A stretch of 64,000 bases of DNA from Pararhizobium sp. Its GTDB lineage: Bacteria > Pseudomonadota > Alphaproteobacteria > Rhizobiales > Rhizobiaceae. The translations under genes and the position numbers were made by a program. The stretch's first letter is position 1; every line of letters starts with the position of its first letter. A model generated the notes under the pieces. It was not told the DNA's origin, ran no database searches, and saw nothing but the letters and a program-made list of their open reading frames with translations. The stretch spans positions 5,753,342-5,817,341 of the forward strand of contig CP051237.1 in the NCBI GenBank assembly GCA_017794825.1. Direction: 5' to 3'. Below are positions 1-7,774 of this stretch, in pieces.

Positions 1-300
1 ACGCGCGGCGAAAGTATGAACAGGCGCTATCCTGAGGGTACTGTTGTTGTTTTTACTGAGGCCATTGAGACCGGGGAGCACCCACAGTTCGGGAAACGTT
101 ATGTTGTGGAACGTGAACGCGCCGATGGCATGCGTGAAGCCACTGTCAAACTTTTATGGAAAAATCCGATAGGCCGGGCATTCTTGCTGCCCGAATCGGA
201 CGATCCGAAATTTCAGAGTCCGATTGCGTTGGAGTCGGACAACGACGGCGACACAATTCGCATAATTGGTCAGGTGCGCTACGCCATCACCAGGGAGTGA
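1..300 (+). CDS. S24 (LexA/CI-like) phage repressor, C-terminal part, 5' truncated by window edge
   Basis: The frame is open from the first base, so the ATG at 16 is unlikely to be the real start. The first codons read TRGESMNRRYPEGT, matching the catalytic-Ser motif G-x-S-M of S24 autopeptidases, with the Ser codon at 13-15. The catalytic Lys is expected in the TVKLL motif, codon 148-150. The segment ends with a IIGQVRYAITRE strand typical of the family. S24 repressors bind operator DNA through an N-terminal HTH and are inactivated by RecA-stimulated self-cleavage; the HTH would lie left of the window. The gene probably controls the lysogeny or excision state of this element. Family confidence is good from the spacing of Ser, Lys and the fold-typical motifs. 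Confidence 0.75.
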   Translation, partial: TRGESMNRRYPEGTVVVFTEAIETGEHPQFGKRYVVERERADGMREATVKLLWKNPIGRAFLLPESDDPKFQSPIALESDNDGDTIRIIGQVRYAITRE

Positions 301-511
301 GTTGAAACCTTGGATAGCAAACTCATTTTGCGACTGCTTTCACCGTCGGCCAAGTGATGGAATTTGACTGCCTGTAGCATCGGCCTTGAACAAGTCGCAT
401 TTGACCAAGAGACCGAGATGCCTCTCAAAACTGTGCTACTTAACATTTCAACTTGACAGCAACTTAGCCGATATGGCTATCTATGGTTGTTTTTAGCACC
501 GAGGTATTTTC

Positions 512-733
512 ATGAATCATATAAAGATACGACGCGCTCGCCGCACTGGCACCATTACACGGTGTATGGCCGAAATCATGCAAGAGCACATCGCGGACCA
601 GGCCAGCGTGACGGAGGCCCAGCTTTTGGACGAAGGCTTTTCCCCCGAAGAAATCGCGGTGCACAGCGCCAAGGCAAAAGTGCTCTGTGCGACCCTGATC
701 GACAGGCAGGTCGAACGAACCGCCCGGGCTTGA
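512..733 (+). CDS. Small hypothetical protein of the island
   Basis: This is a 73-residue basic-then-acidic protein that I do not recognise. The start at 512 is supported by a GAGG sequence seven bases upstream (501-504). The N-terminus is rich in Arg (residues 7-11, 17) and is followed by an amphipathic segment with QASVTEAQLLDEGF. There is no signal peptide, membrane segment or Cys-based metal site. It lies between the repressor and the packed small-gene block, on the same strand, with about 210 bases on either side, which suggests its own transcription unit or a leader region. It could be a phage-type regulatory protein; no function is assigned. Confidence 0.5.
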   Translation: MNHIKIRRARRTGTITRCMAEIMQEHIADQASVTEAQLLDEGFSPEEIAVHSAKAKVLCATLIDRQVERTARA

Positions 734-942
734 GGCGCGAAACTGCCGCGACCCGCACGAAGTGGCTGCGGTGTCGCGACGCTAAGAGACACCGCAGCCT
801 TCAGAGGGTGGAACGACATCGGGATCTGAGAGGCGCAGTGTACAGCACCCGATACCATTCCAGCTCCGGCATAACATCCATGTTGCTACTATTGATAGTA
901 CCAGATGTCATAACTCTATAAATGATTGTATGAGGCGACACA

Positions 943-1146
943 ATGATCCCTTCGCACAGAATGGACGCGGCGTCGGAAGCCGCACACAAGCTTAACAAGT
1001 ATGTTTCCTCCCTCCGCGGCTGGCTGGCATTCCCGGACCCGGAGAACAAGATCGCGGCTGATCATGTCGCTGACATCGAGAAACGCGCAAGACGCGAGTT
1101 CGGCAGGCTGGCCGAGATCTTCGAGGAAGGAGCCGGCAATGATTGA
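943..1146 (+). CDS. Small hypothetical protein, first gene of a packed four-gene block
   Basis: A 67-residue, largely helical and charged protein that is not recognised. A GAGGCG sequence about seven bases before the ATG serves as ribosome binding site. The gene ends inside the start of the next gene (8-base overlap), so translation of the two is probably coupled. The four genes from 943 to 2300 overlap or touch each other in the same direction, as in phage early regions. Confidence 0.6.
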   Translation: MIPSHRMDAASEAAHKLNKYVSSLRGWLAFPDPENKIAADHVADIEKRARREFGRLAEIFEEGAGND

Positions 1147-1504
1147 GCCCGTCCGCCTCCAGCTTTCTCGCAGGAAGGGTTTCGACCTGCAGGCACTCAG
1201 TCGCGTCACGAACGGATTACCCGCAATTGTGGTCGCTCGTCCGACGATCTGGGGGAACCCTTTCCGTCTGGGAATGATCCGTGTGCCAGAGCGGGGTGAG
1301 GAGTGCTCCGCTGTAACTATCGCAAGCCGGAGCGAGGCTGTATCCTGCTTTGAGGAGATGTTGAACTGTAGCCCTCGCAATTATCCATACGCGGAAGCCA
1401 TCCGGATAGAACTCCGCTGCAGGAACCTCGCCTGTTGGTGCCCTCTTCATAGTCCCTGCCACGCGGATGTCCTGCTGCGTATTGCGAACGAGCCTACCCC
1501 ATGA
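1139..1504 (+). CDS. DUF4326 domain protein
   Basis: This 121-residue protein shows the DUF4326 signature: an N-terminal RLQLSRRKGFDL strand, then the VARPTIWGNPF motif at about residues 33-43, and the C-terminal LACWCPLHSPCHADVL motif with four Cys/His residues that could bind a metal. DUF4326 proteins are common in phages and mobile elements; their biochemical function is not established. The start at ATG 1139 was chosen over an earlier in-frame ATG at 1001 because it gives the usual family length and overlaps the previous stop by only 8 bases, with GAAGGAG upstream. The stop overlaps the next start (ATGA). Confidence 0.8.
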   Translation: MIEPVRLQLSRRKGFDLQALSRVTNGLPAIVVARPTIWGNPFRLGMIRVPERGEECSAVTIASRSEAVSCFEEMLNCSPRNYPYAEAIRIELRCRNLACWCPLHSPCHADVLLRIANEPTP

Positions 1505-2058
1505 CAGCGTCTGCCACTCTGCGGGAGTCTGTCCGCAATCCCGACGCAAAGCGTCTGGCCCGGCTCCGCGCCCGGGCGGACGCCCTGCCCTCTGAACTTG
1601 CGATGGCTTACAGCGACGGTCTGCTGCTGATCGAATGGACCGATCCCGCAACGAAGAAGCCGGAGGTACTCGCGAGCTTCTCGCCCTCCGCACCCTCCGA
1701 TCTGGTTGAGCAGCTTGCCGCAGCTCCGGAGACAATCCGTTTTCTTCTGAACCTGATCGACCGGGCCACGGCGAAGATCCGCGATCTACAGGGACGGCAG
1801 GAGGATCAGCCCCAAACTCTCAGACCGAATGGCAACTATGCCGCTAACTGCGCAATTGTTTGCGATGATCCTTTGTTCCGGGAATATATGGAACTGTGGC
1901 ACGGCCTGGAGCGGGATGCCGACAAGGATTGGCTTGTTGGCAAATTGCACCAGGTCCTCGATATCGGCTCGCGGCGCGAGCTGAACACCGACCCTGCCGC
2001 GGCCGCCCGCTGGCTCGATCTACTCCGCGCTTACAATGGATGGAAGGAGGACCGGTGA
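1501..2058 (+). CDS. Conserved phage/island hypothetical protein
   Basis: A 185-residue soluble, acidic, mostly helical protein, not assigned to a named family. It starts in a 4-base ATGA overlap with the DUF4326 gene. The segment from about residue 112 onward contains NYAANCAIVCDDPLF and a conserved-looking ELNTDPAAAARW stretch, a pattern I associate with hypothetical proteins of alphaproteobacterial prophages, but that is memory and not proof. The N-terminal half (about residues 25-60) reads like a small beta-rich fold with DGLLLIEW. Its stop overlaps the GTG start of the next gene. Confidence 0.65.
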   Translation: MTASATLRESVRNPDAKRLARLRARADALPSELAMAYSDGLLLIEWTDPATKKPEVLASFSPSAPSDLVEQLAAAPETIRFLLNLIDRATAKIRDLQGRQEDQPQTLRPNGNYAANCAIVCDDPLFREYMELWHGLERDADKDWLVGKLHQVLDIGSRRELNTDPAAAARWLDLLRAYNGWKEDR

Positions 2059-2300
2059 ACTCTCCCTTTACCCCGGTTCGAAACTTCCCGCCAGTCACGC
2101 TGGAACGGCTTGATCTGGCTATGGCGATCATTGCCGAAGCGATCGAAACGCATCCGGGGGGAGAAGTCTACTGGCCGCTGTTCGAGCGGCTGGAAAGGGA
2201 ACGAAAAGCGCTGGTTTCACGGGCTGATAGGCTAGCAGTAGCGCGGGCGCGTGTGGACGACGGTAAGCAAAGGCAAGCGGCTGACTTACGTCACCGCTGA
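2055..2300 (+). CDS. Small hypothetical protein, last gene of the packed block
   Basis: An 81-residue protein beginning at a GTG that overlaps the previous stop by 4 bases (GTGA) and is preceded by GGAGG at 2046-2050. The same frame is open further upstream but overlaps the previous gene there, so the GTG is preferred. The protein is helical and charged, with a YWPLFERLERERKALV segment, and has no recognisable domain. Confidence 0.55.
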   Translation: MNSPFTPVRNFPPVTLERLDLAMAIIAEAIETHPGGEVYWPLFERLERERKALVSRADRLAVARARVDDGKQRQAADLRHR

Positions 2301-2499
2301 CCTTTCCGTGCACTCAAGTTTCAATGAGGGTGGAGAGCCGAATTGTACCAGTCTGATAGCAGTAATGTAGACATCCGTCCGATTGGTGGAATGTCGGGCA
2401 CGAATTACTGGAGCTATAAATAGGTATTCACCTGAATACTTCGGTCAAAGATTTCCATACGGCTTTCGTGACACAGACAATTAGATGTCTGCATAGAAA

Positions 2500-2730
2500 C
2501 TACCTTTTGCTCGAAAACTTATCTCGAACATTTCTCATGATGTAGGAGTTCAACCCGTCGCCTGCGTCGGCCAAACGCTTCATCTCCTGAATATGCTCAT
2601 CTCCCGCCTGTGCAGCATCATAACGGTAAAGCCGCTCTCTACCACTTCGAAATTCGATCTCAATCCAATCTTGTCCGTATTCGTATGCAACAACTCCAGA
2701 GTCTTGATTGGTGTCTTTATATCGCGGCAT
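2500..2730 (-). CDS. Small KTSC-like protein
   Basis: A 76-residue protein with a small alpha/beta pattern: a strand-rich first half (VVAYEYGQDWIEIEF, then RLYRYDAA) and a helical second half (EEMKRLADAG-like stretch followed by GLNSYIMRNVRDKF). This resembles the KTSC group of short proteins whose role is unknown. The ATG at 2730 has AGGAG eight bases upstream and is preferred to the TTG one codon earlier. It is divergent from the nuclease pair that starts at 2857, so the two units share the intervening AT-rich promoter region. Confidence 0.6.
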   Translation of the reverse strand: MPRYKDTNQDSGVVAYEYGQDWIEIEFRSGRERLYRYDAAQAGDEHIQEMKRLADAGDGLNSYIMRNVRDKFSSKR

Positions 2731-2825
2731 CAAATATTCTCCTACGAATTAGTTGGGTCGAAATTCTCGGCCAGATATTCACAAATCGTAATTTGGCGGT
2801 ACCGAATCTCAACCGAAGGTTATAC

Positions 2826-2831
2826 TATAAT
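2826..2831 (+). promoter_or_regulatory. Possible -10 element for the nuclease pair
   Basis: A perfect TATAAT sits 26 bases before the ATG at 2857 in an AT-rich stretch. No good -35 hexamer is found at the usual spacing, so this is a weak prediction. Confidence 0.3.
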
Positions 2832-2856
2832 AGTATTCTCTACTAGTTGAGTGCCC

Positions 2857-4779
2857 ATGAAGATAAAATCGATTTCAATCAAAAATTTTCGTATATTCGA
2901 CGAAGTGACTGTTTTATTTGACGATTATACTGCACTAGTCGGCGAAAACGGAGCTGGAAAATCCACGGTCCTGGCGGCGCTCAATGTCTTTTTTAGAGAG
3001 AGCCAGGACTCAGCCGTTGATCTTACCTCTCTTAGCGAACAGGATTTTCATAACAAAGACACAACTAAAGACATCGAGATCACTGTCACTTTTTACGACC
3101 TGAATGAGGAAGCGAAACAGGACTTCAAATCGTACGTGCGTCAAAACCAGCTGACCATCACCGCCGCCGCTTCTTGGAATCAAACAACCAGTAAGGCTGA
3201 AGTTAAGCAATACGGTGAGCGTCTGGTTATGTCTGATTTCAAAGAGTACTTTGAAGCAGAAAAATCAGGCAAACTGGTTCCCGATCTTAAGTCGATTTAT
3301 GAGAAGCTTTCCGAGTTGCACCCACAGGTTAAGGGGCCCAAAACAAAGAGTGGCATGTCCGCACGACTTCGGGAATTCGAAGAATCAAACAGGGAAATGT
3401 GCACACTCGAGCGAAGCCAGGATAACTTCTACGGGTTCACAAAGGGCTCTGACAAGCTGAAAAGATATTTAAACTGGGTATATGTGCCAGCCGTAAAAGA
3501 CGCCTCATCAGAATCGACTGAAGTACGGAATTCAGCATTGGGTGAGTTGCTGCGAGTAACTGTTCGCTCAAAAATTAACTTCGATGAAGAAATCCAATCC
3601 CTTCGGGATCGCACAAGAGAAGAGTACCGTCACCTGCTAGATAAAAACCAGAGGACACTAGATGAAGTTTCAAAATCTATTTCGGATCGTCTTTCAACAC
3701 TAGCCCACCCGAGCGCATCGGCTCAATTGAAGTGGATTGAGGAGGAAAGTCGCTCGGTGGTTGTAAACGATCCTGTCGCCAAAATATTCGCAACTGAAAG
3801 CGGCTTCTCCGGCGATATTGCTCGATTTGGTCACGGTTTCCAGCGTTGCTACATCGTGTCTCTGCTCCAAGAACTCGCCACCACTGGTTTGAGTACATCT
3901 CCAACACTTATATTGGGCATGGAAGAACCGGAACTTTACCAACACCCTCCCCAAGCGCGACATTTGTCTGATGTTTTACACTCACTGGCGAGCGGTAACT
4001 CCCAGGTAATGGTAACTACGCACAGTCCATACTTTGTGTCGGGATATCACTTCGAGAATGTACGATTGGTACGACGGGCTAATGATAGCGAGTCTTCCAC
4101 TGTGGACGCTGTTTCTTATGAGCAGGTGGCCGAAGCTATCGCAAAGGCGAACAACCAAACAGATCTGCAACCGTCTGCTGAGCAAGCCAAGCTTCACCAA
4201 GCCTTGAGCCCGCAGCTAAATGAGATGTTTTTCTGTTCAAAAGTCGTTTTGGTCGAAGGGATCGAAGACGAGGCCATTTTGAAAGCGTGGATGGTTTGCC
4301 TGAACAAATGGGAAATGATGCGAGAATGGCGCGCTCACATTATTCCGGTCAACAATAAGAGCAATCTAATTCGTCCTGCAATCCTGGCAAAGCTACTTGC
4401 TCTACCCTGTATGGTAATATTTGATTCAGATGGAGACGAAGATCACAGCTCCCGTCGAGCGCGGCATGAAAGTGATAATCTCGCTATCCTTTCTGCTTTG
4501 GATGTTGACGGGTTAGCATTTCCCGAAGAAGCGGTTTTCGGAGAATGCTTTGTCCAATGGGGAACGAACTTTCAGTCTGAGATAAAGAGGGAGATCGAAT
4601 CAAGCGTTTGGGACACAGCTTTTGGCGAAGCCCGAAAAACTCTAGGAAACCCAAGCGGTAACTTCCAGAAAAATCCTATCTTAGTCGGGCAATTAGTGGC
4701 GGAGCTTCACAAAGCGGGAGTGGTCCCCAAGGTCGTCGAAAAACTGCTTGAACACTTAGAACTTTTTTTAAAGTCTTAA
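2857..4779 (+). CDS. OLD-family ATPase/TOPRIM nuclease, candidate defence protein
   Basis: A 640-residue protein with an N-terminal SMC/ABC-type ATPase split by a helical insertion and a C-terminal TOPRIM domain. Visible motifs are Walker A GENGAGKS (29-36), an ABC-signature-like GHGFQR (about 325-330), Walker B LILGMEEPE (351-359), the H-loop in TTHSP (His389), the TOPRIM Glu467 in VLVEGIEDE, and Asp523/Asp525/Asp527 in DSDGD. OLD-family proteins such as GajA of Gabija are ATP-controlled DNA nucleases acting in phage defence. The ATG at 2857 is preferred to the GTG at 2851. The next gene follows after 41 bases, so the two form an operon. Base composition is lower in GC than the core genes. 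The family is clear; the anti-phage role is inferred from family and island context. Confidence 0.85.
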   Translation: MKIKSISIKNFRIFDEVTVLFDDYTALVGENGAGKSTVLAALNVFFRESQDSAVDLTSLSEQDFHNKDTTKDIEITVTFYDLNEEAKQDFKSYVRQNQLTITAAASWNQTTSKAEVKQYGERLVMSDFKEYFEAEKSGKLVPDLKSIYEKLSELHPQVKGPKTKSGMSARLREFEESNREMCTLERSQDNFYGFTKGSDKLKRYLNWVYVPAVKDASSESTEVRNSALGELLRVTVRSKINFDEEIQSLRDRTREEYRHLLDKNQRTLDEVSKSISDRLSTLAHPSASAQLKWIEEESRSVVVNDPVAKIFATESGFSGDIARFGHGFQRCYIVSLLQELATTGLSTSPTLILGMEEPELYQHPPQARHLSDVLHSLASGNSQVMVTTHSPYFVSGYHFENVRLVRRANDSESSTVDAVSYEQVAEAIAKANNQTDLQPSAEQAKLHQALSPQLNEMFFCSKVVLVEGIEDEAILKAWMVCLNKWEMMREWRAHIIPVNNKSNLIRPAILAKLLALPCMVIFDSDGDEDHSSRRARHESDNLAILSALDVDGLAFPEEAVFGECFVQWGTNFQSEIKREIESSVWDTAFGEARKTLGNPSGNFQKNPILVGQLVAELHKAGVVPKVVEKLLEHLELFLKS

Positions 4780-4820
4780 GCCTCGAATTTATGAAATCTC
4801 GACTCAGATGGAGATAAAAC

Positions 4821-5858
4821 TTGAGCACTCTTAAGCTTAATCAAAAAACCCAGAGAGTGGAAATCTCCTCCTTCGAAATCGACAATCCCCTGTTGTTTTC
4901 ATACTTCAACAGCCTTCCTTCCAAAGAGCGCGACAACGCCTTCCACAAGGCCATTCAAATAGGCGTACTGGCACTCAAAGAAGATCGGCTTTCAGCTTTT
5001 TTATCGTCGACGGCAAATGAATTGGGCACCGAACTCGAAAACCTGAAAATGCTCTTCGACCTCAGGCAGGAGCTATTTTCGAAAACGGCAGCTAAAGGCA
5101 TCGTTGCCGAAGATCAGATTGCTGCATTTCTGAACGAATATTTCGAGGATAGAAACCTGAAGGATCGCGCACTGCTGACTGGAACAACAGCCGGTAAGAT
5201 CAAACGCAACAAAACCGGCGATATTGTTTGCGAAGTAGATGGCAGTGATGAGCTGAAAATCGTTATCGAGTGCAAATTCGACAAAAGCATACGGCTAGGC
5301 GACATTGAATCCAGGGATTTATTCGGTCGACAGACTGACACCATCTGGAGCCAGTTGATTGAAGCTAATGCCAATCGTGAAGGCCGAGTAGCCATCATTG
5401 TTCTGGACAAGTCTTCCGTCGATGGCGTCGTATTGAGAGAAGTCGAGAATGTCGGCTTTATTCCGGCTATCGGGTTCATTGCGATCGTCGACACTCTTAG
5501 AGGGGATTATTCAAATCTTGGTATCGCTTATATGCTGGCTCGAAACATCGCAGTGAACGCGCGAGATTATAAGCTCGATCAAGCTGTGCTAGATATCTTC
5601 ATTAAGCGAATACTTAACGACCTTAATGGGGTTCTTAAAATAGAACAATTAGTCACGCAAAACATTGAAACTAATAAAGAAATTCTTCGCACCTTGAAGA
5701 AGAATGAGCTTTCACTCAACTTCTCCTTCGAGATGCTGAAGCGTTTCTTGCAGACCGGAGAGATGACTTACGACAGTCTATTGGAATTTTATTCTGGCGA
5801 CGAGGTAAGGTCTAAATATCGCTCGATTGATTTTGATTTTGAGAGAATGAAAGACTGA
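4821..5858 (+). CDS. PD-(D/E)XK-like protein, partner of the OLD-type nuclease
   Basis: A 345-residue soluble protein of unrecognised family. The central region carries a nuclease-like pattern: a helix with Glu97 (EDQIAAFLNEYF), Gly133-Asp134 in KTGDIV, then Glu150-Cys151-Lys152 in VIECK at the end of a beta strand, spaced like PD-(D/E)XK enzymes. A Gln in DTIWSQL and a following hydrophobic strand (VAIIVLD) fit the same core. The N-terminal 90 residues and the C-terminal 130 residues are helical. The start is TTG with GGAG seven bases upstream. The 41-base gap to the upstream gene indicates joint expression. No helicase gene is present, unlike in Gabija. The nuclease assignment is an inference from motif spacing, not from a named family. 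Confidence 0.7.
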   Translation: MSTLKLNQKTQRVEISSFEIDNPLLFSYFNSLPSKERDNAFHKAIQIGVLALKEDRLSAFLSSTANELGTELENLKMLFDLRQELFSKTAAKGIVAEDQIAAFLNEYFEDRNLKDRALLTGTTAGKIKRNKTGDIVCEVDGSDELKIVIECKFDKSIRLGDIESRDLFGRQTDTIWSQLIEANANREGRVAIIVLDKSSVDGVVLREVENVGFIPAIGFIAIVDTLRGDYSNLGIAYMLARNIAVNARDYKLDQAVLDIFIKRILNDLNGVLKIEQLVTQNIETNKEILRTLKKNELSLNFSFEMLKRFLQTGEMTYDSLLEFYSGDEVRSKYRSIDFDFERMKD

Positions 5859-6029
5859 CGTTGAGGGTGTGTAGGTATCTACAAATGTCAATATAGGCAG
5901 AAAGCCTTCATAACATCAGATAACGCCTCAAAATTCGCTGAAAATCTAAGGCCTGATGTCCACTCTATGCCCCAATGCCGCCGCCTGCACGTCAAGTATT
6001 CATCATATGCTGTGGGCCGAAACTTCGAT

Positions 6030-7379
6030 TTAGAAAGTTCTCCGATCAAACGGGAGCGCGATCTTCTTCAACTGCTCCCGCCTCCACTCCAGCGATCCAC
6101 CATCGCCATATTCTGGCCGCTCGATATGATGTCCCATGATGAGCCGCCGAAAATCGTCTGTCAGCCCGGCTTCCATCATCCGTTTCTCGAAGCCATGCCG
6201 CAGCGAATAGACGCCGTGGTCCTTGGTCTCCAAGAGGCCGTTAGCGCGCAGATATTTCATGAGTACGGCCGACAGGTTGTCTTCCTTGTCACGATAGCGT
6301 GGGAAGCCCTTTGGATGTCTTTTCATAGCTTCCAGCGAGACACCGACAAGCGGGATCTCGCGCTCGCTGGATTCCGTCTTGAGAGCCCGATTGTCTGCGA
6401 ACTCTATCACCAGGTGAGGTACCTTCGCATCCAGTTTGATATTTCCCTCCGGGACGTTGCAGATCTCTGAAGGTCGGGCGCCGGTCTCGATTAGCAATAA
6501 GAGTATGTCCCTCGCTTCTGCGTTTAGCCCCGCAAGGGCATCGGGAGCCAGAATGACCTTCCGAATCCACTCCACCGAGAATGGCGGCCGCTTCTTCTTC
6601 TTTGACTTGCGTATAGTGAAACTCAGATCGTTGAATGGATTGGGTCGGTCAACCTTATGCCATCTGCAGAATTCGCGATGGAGCTTTCGCATGTTTCCAA
6701 CATCCCTGTTGCCGGCGCTTGGTCCGACCTCCCCGGCGCTGATCCGGTCAAACCACCACCGCCAGAATGTCTGGGCCTGATCGTTCGTGACGTCCAAGAG
6801 CGGAATATCGCCGATAACCCTAACGAAATTGCTCCACGCACGTCGCTTGACCTTCTTCCAGCTTCTAATCTGCTTCGGGCTATGGCCGCGCACCTCCTCA
6901 ATACCGATCGTATCGAGGTAGAATTCCATGGCCTGGCTCACAGACAGGTTTGGCAAGTCGGCGCCACCGAGCAATGCTTCGGCTATGACAGGCCCACGAC
7001 TGGACGCCTTGAAAGCGCGGGCGATGATTTCCTCCGTTGGAGCCACTGCCGCGAGGATCTCGGCCGGTCTGTAGAAGAAGCCCATAGCGATCGCCCGCTT
7101 CACCGCCGCATCATAGCGATCGGTCGCGCCGGCAGGCGCTTCGCCGGCAGCAAGGCTCGCCCAGAAGAGGTTATCAGCCTTCTCAATTTCGTCCCGGCGC
7201 ATCCGGGCGATTTCAAGCGACGTGGTTTTCAGTGACTTGCGGATGAAACCACGTGTATCAAATTCGCGGATATAGACCGGTACACGGCGCTGATAGTGCC
7301 AATGCCCGTCCCGCTTTTTCAGATAGCGATCCGGATCACGAGATTTGACCTCGTTCGGAATTGATTTGTGCCGCCCCAA
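6030..7379 (-). CDS. Tyrosine site-specific integrase
   Basis: A 449-residue integrase of the DUF6538-containing group. The N-terminal arm-binding part (about 15-60) has GHWHYQRRVPVYIRE; a SAM-like core-binding region spans about 145-260; the catalytic domain shows Arg302 (TGARPSE), Lys334, Arg394 (YSLRHGF, with Tyr391 where many family members have His), His417 (MGHH) and the nucleophile candidate Tyr424 (PEYGDGG). It catalyses integration and excision of the element. The gene lies next to the 3' end of tRNA-Leu and reads away from it, a typical arrangement. The apparent start is TTG, so the true start could be a few codons away. Confidence 0.9.
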   Translation of the reverse strand: MGRHKSIPNEVKSRDPDRYLKKRDGHWHYQRRVPVYIREFDTRGFIRKSLKTTSLEIARMRRDEIEKADNLFWASLAAGEAPAGATDRYDAAVKRAIAMGFFYRPAEILAAVAPTEEIIARAFKASSRGPVIAEALLGGADLPNLSVSQAMEFYLDTIGIEEVRGHSPKQIRSWKKVKRRAWSNFVRVIGDIPLLDVTNDQAQTFWRWWFDRISAGEVGPSAGNRDVGNMRKLHREFCRWHKVDRPNPFNDLSFTIRKSKKKKRPPFSVEWIRKVILAPDALAGLNAEARDILLLLIETGARPSEICNVPEGNIKLDAKVPHLVIEFADNRALKTESSEREIPLVGVSLEAMKRHPKGFPRYRDKEDNLSAVLMKYLRANGLLETKDHGVYSLRHGFEKRMMEAGLTDDFRRLIMGHHIERPEYGDGGSLEWRREQLKKIALPFDRRTF

Positions 7380-7402
7380 AATACGCCCCTACATCGCCAA
7401 AT

Positions 7403-7422
7403 GTAGCACGTTTAGTAGCACG
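7403..7422. repeat. Direct repeat GTAGCACG x2 between integrase and tRNA
   Basis: GTAGCACG occurs at 7403-7410 and 7415-7422, separated by four bases, just upstream of the integrase start. Short direct repeats next to an integrase attachment region can be arm-type binding sites; here this is only a suggestion. Confidence 0.35.
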
Positions 7423-7502
7423 AAATTTCGCAGATAATCAATTTGCGAGATTTAGTAAGAGGATTTTATCCTGTATTTTCAATGCTTTATCAGGATTGTA
7501 GC

Positions 7503-7587
7503 TGGTGCGGTCGAGAAGACTCGAACTTCCACGGGTTGCCCCACAGCGACCTCAACGCTGCGCGTCTACCAATTCCGCCACGACCGC
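7503..7587 (-). tRNA. tRNA-Leu (anticodon GAG)
   Basis: The reverse strand folds as a class II tRNA: acceptor stem GCGGTCG / CGACCGC, D-arm with AATTGGTAGAC, anticodon stem CAGCG / CGCTG enclosing loop TTGAGGT (anticodon GAG), a long variable arm, T-arm with GTTCGAGTC, discriminator A and an encoded CCA. It decodes CTC/CTT leucine codons. The 3' half is the presumed attachment core of the adjacent element and is still intact, so the tRNA remains functional. Confidence 0.95.
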
Positions 7588-7774
7588 ACGTGGTAGAAGC
7601 CGTCACCGGCGCGCCGCATGTACCAAATCACTTTGGGCTATACAAGAGGCTTTTCAGCTTTTTCCCTGTCGCTTCAATTACAAACACAATGTCCGCTCCG
7701 CCGGAGCCCCGCCCCCTTGCATGAACAGTGGAACCGTTCCAAATACACCCTGTCGAAAGCAGGACTGCGCAGCC

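Larger units (their letters stand above)
1..7506. mobile_element. Right part of a genomic island or prophage remnant integrated at tRNA-Leu
   Basis: The span runs from the window edge to the 3' end of tRNA-Leu. It contains an S24/CI-like repressor, small packed phage-type genes, a nuclease pair and a tyrosine integrase lying directly against the tRNA 3' end, the usual architecture of tRNA-integrated elements. Base composition is visibly AT-richer between about 2300 and 6000 than in the core genes to the right. The far boundary, expected to carry a copy of the tRNA 3' end, was not found between 1 and 7500, so the element probably extends to the left of the window. Whether it is an intact prophage or an integrative element cannot be decided because no structural or conjugation genes are visible. 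Confidence 0.7.

Noticed and set aside
2593..2850. Short open frames on the plus strand before the nuclease pair
   Set aside because: They are antisense to the small KTSC-like gene and have no ribosome site.
5967..6470. 167-codon open frame opposite the integrase
   Set aside because: It overlaps the integrase 3' end in antisense and shows no domain.
7505..7774. Longer lipB start reading through the tRNA
   Set aside because: The upstream 90 codons overlap tRNA-Leu and its leader and do not resemble LipB.
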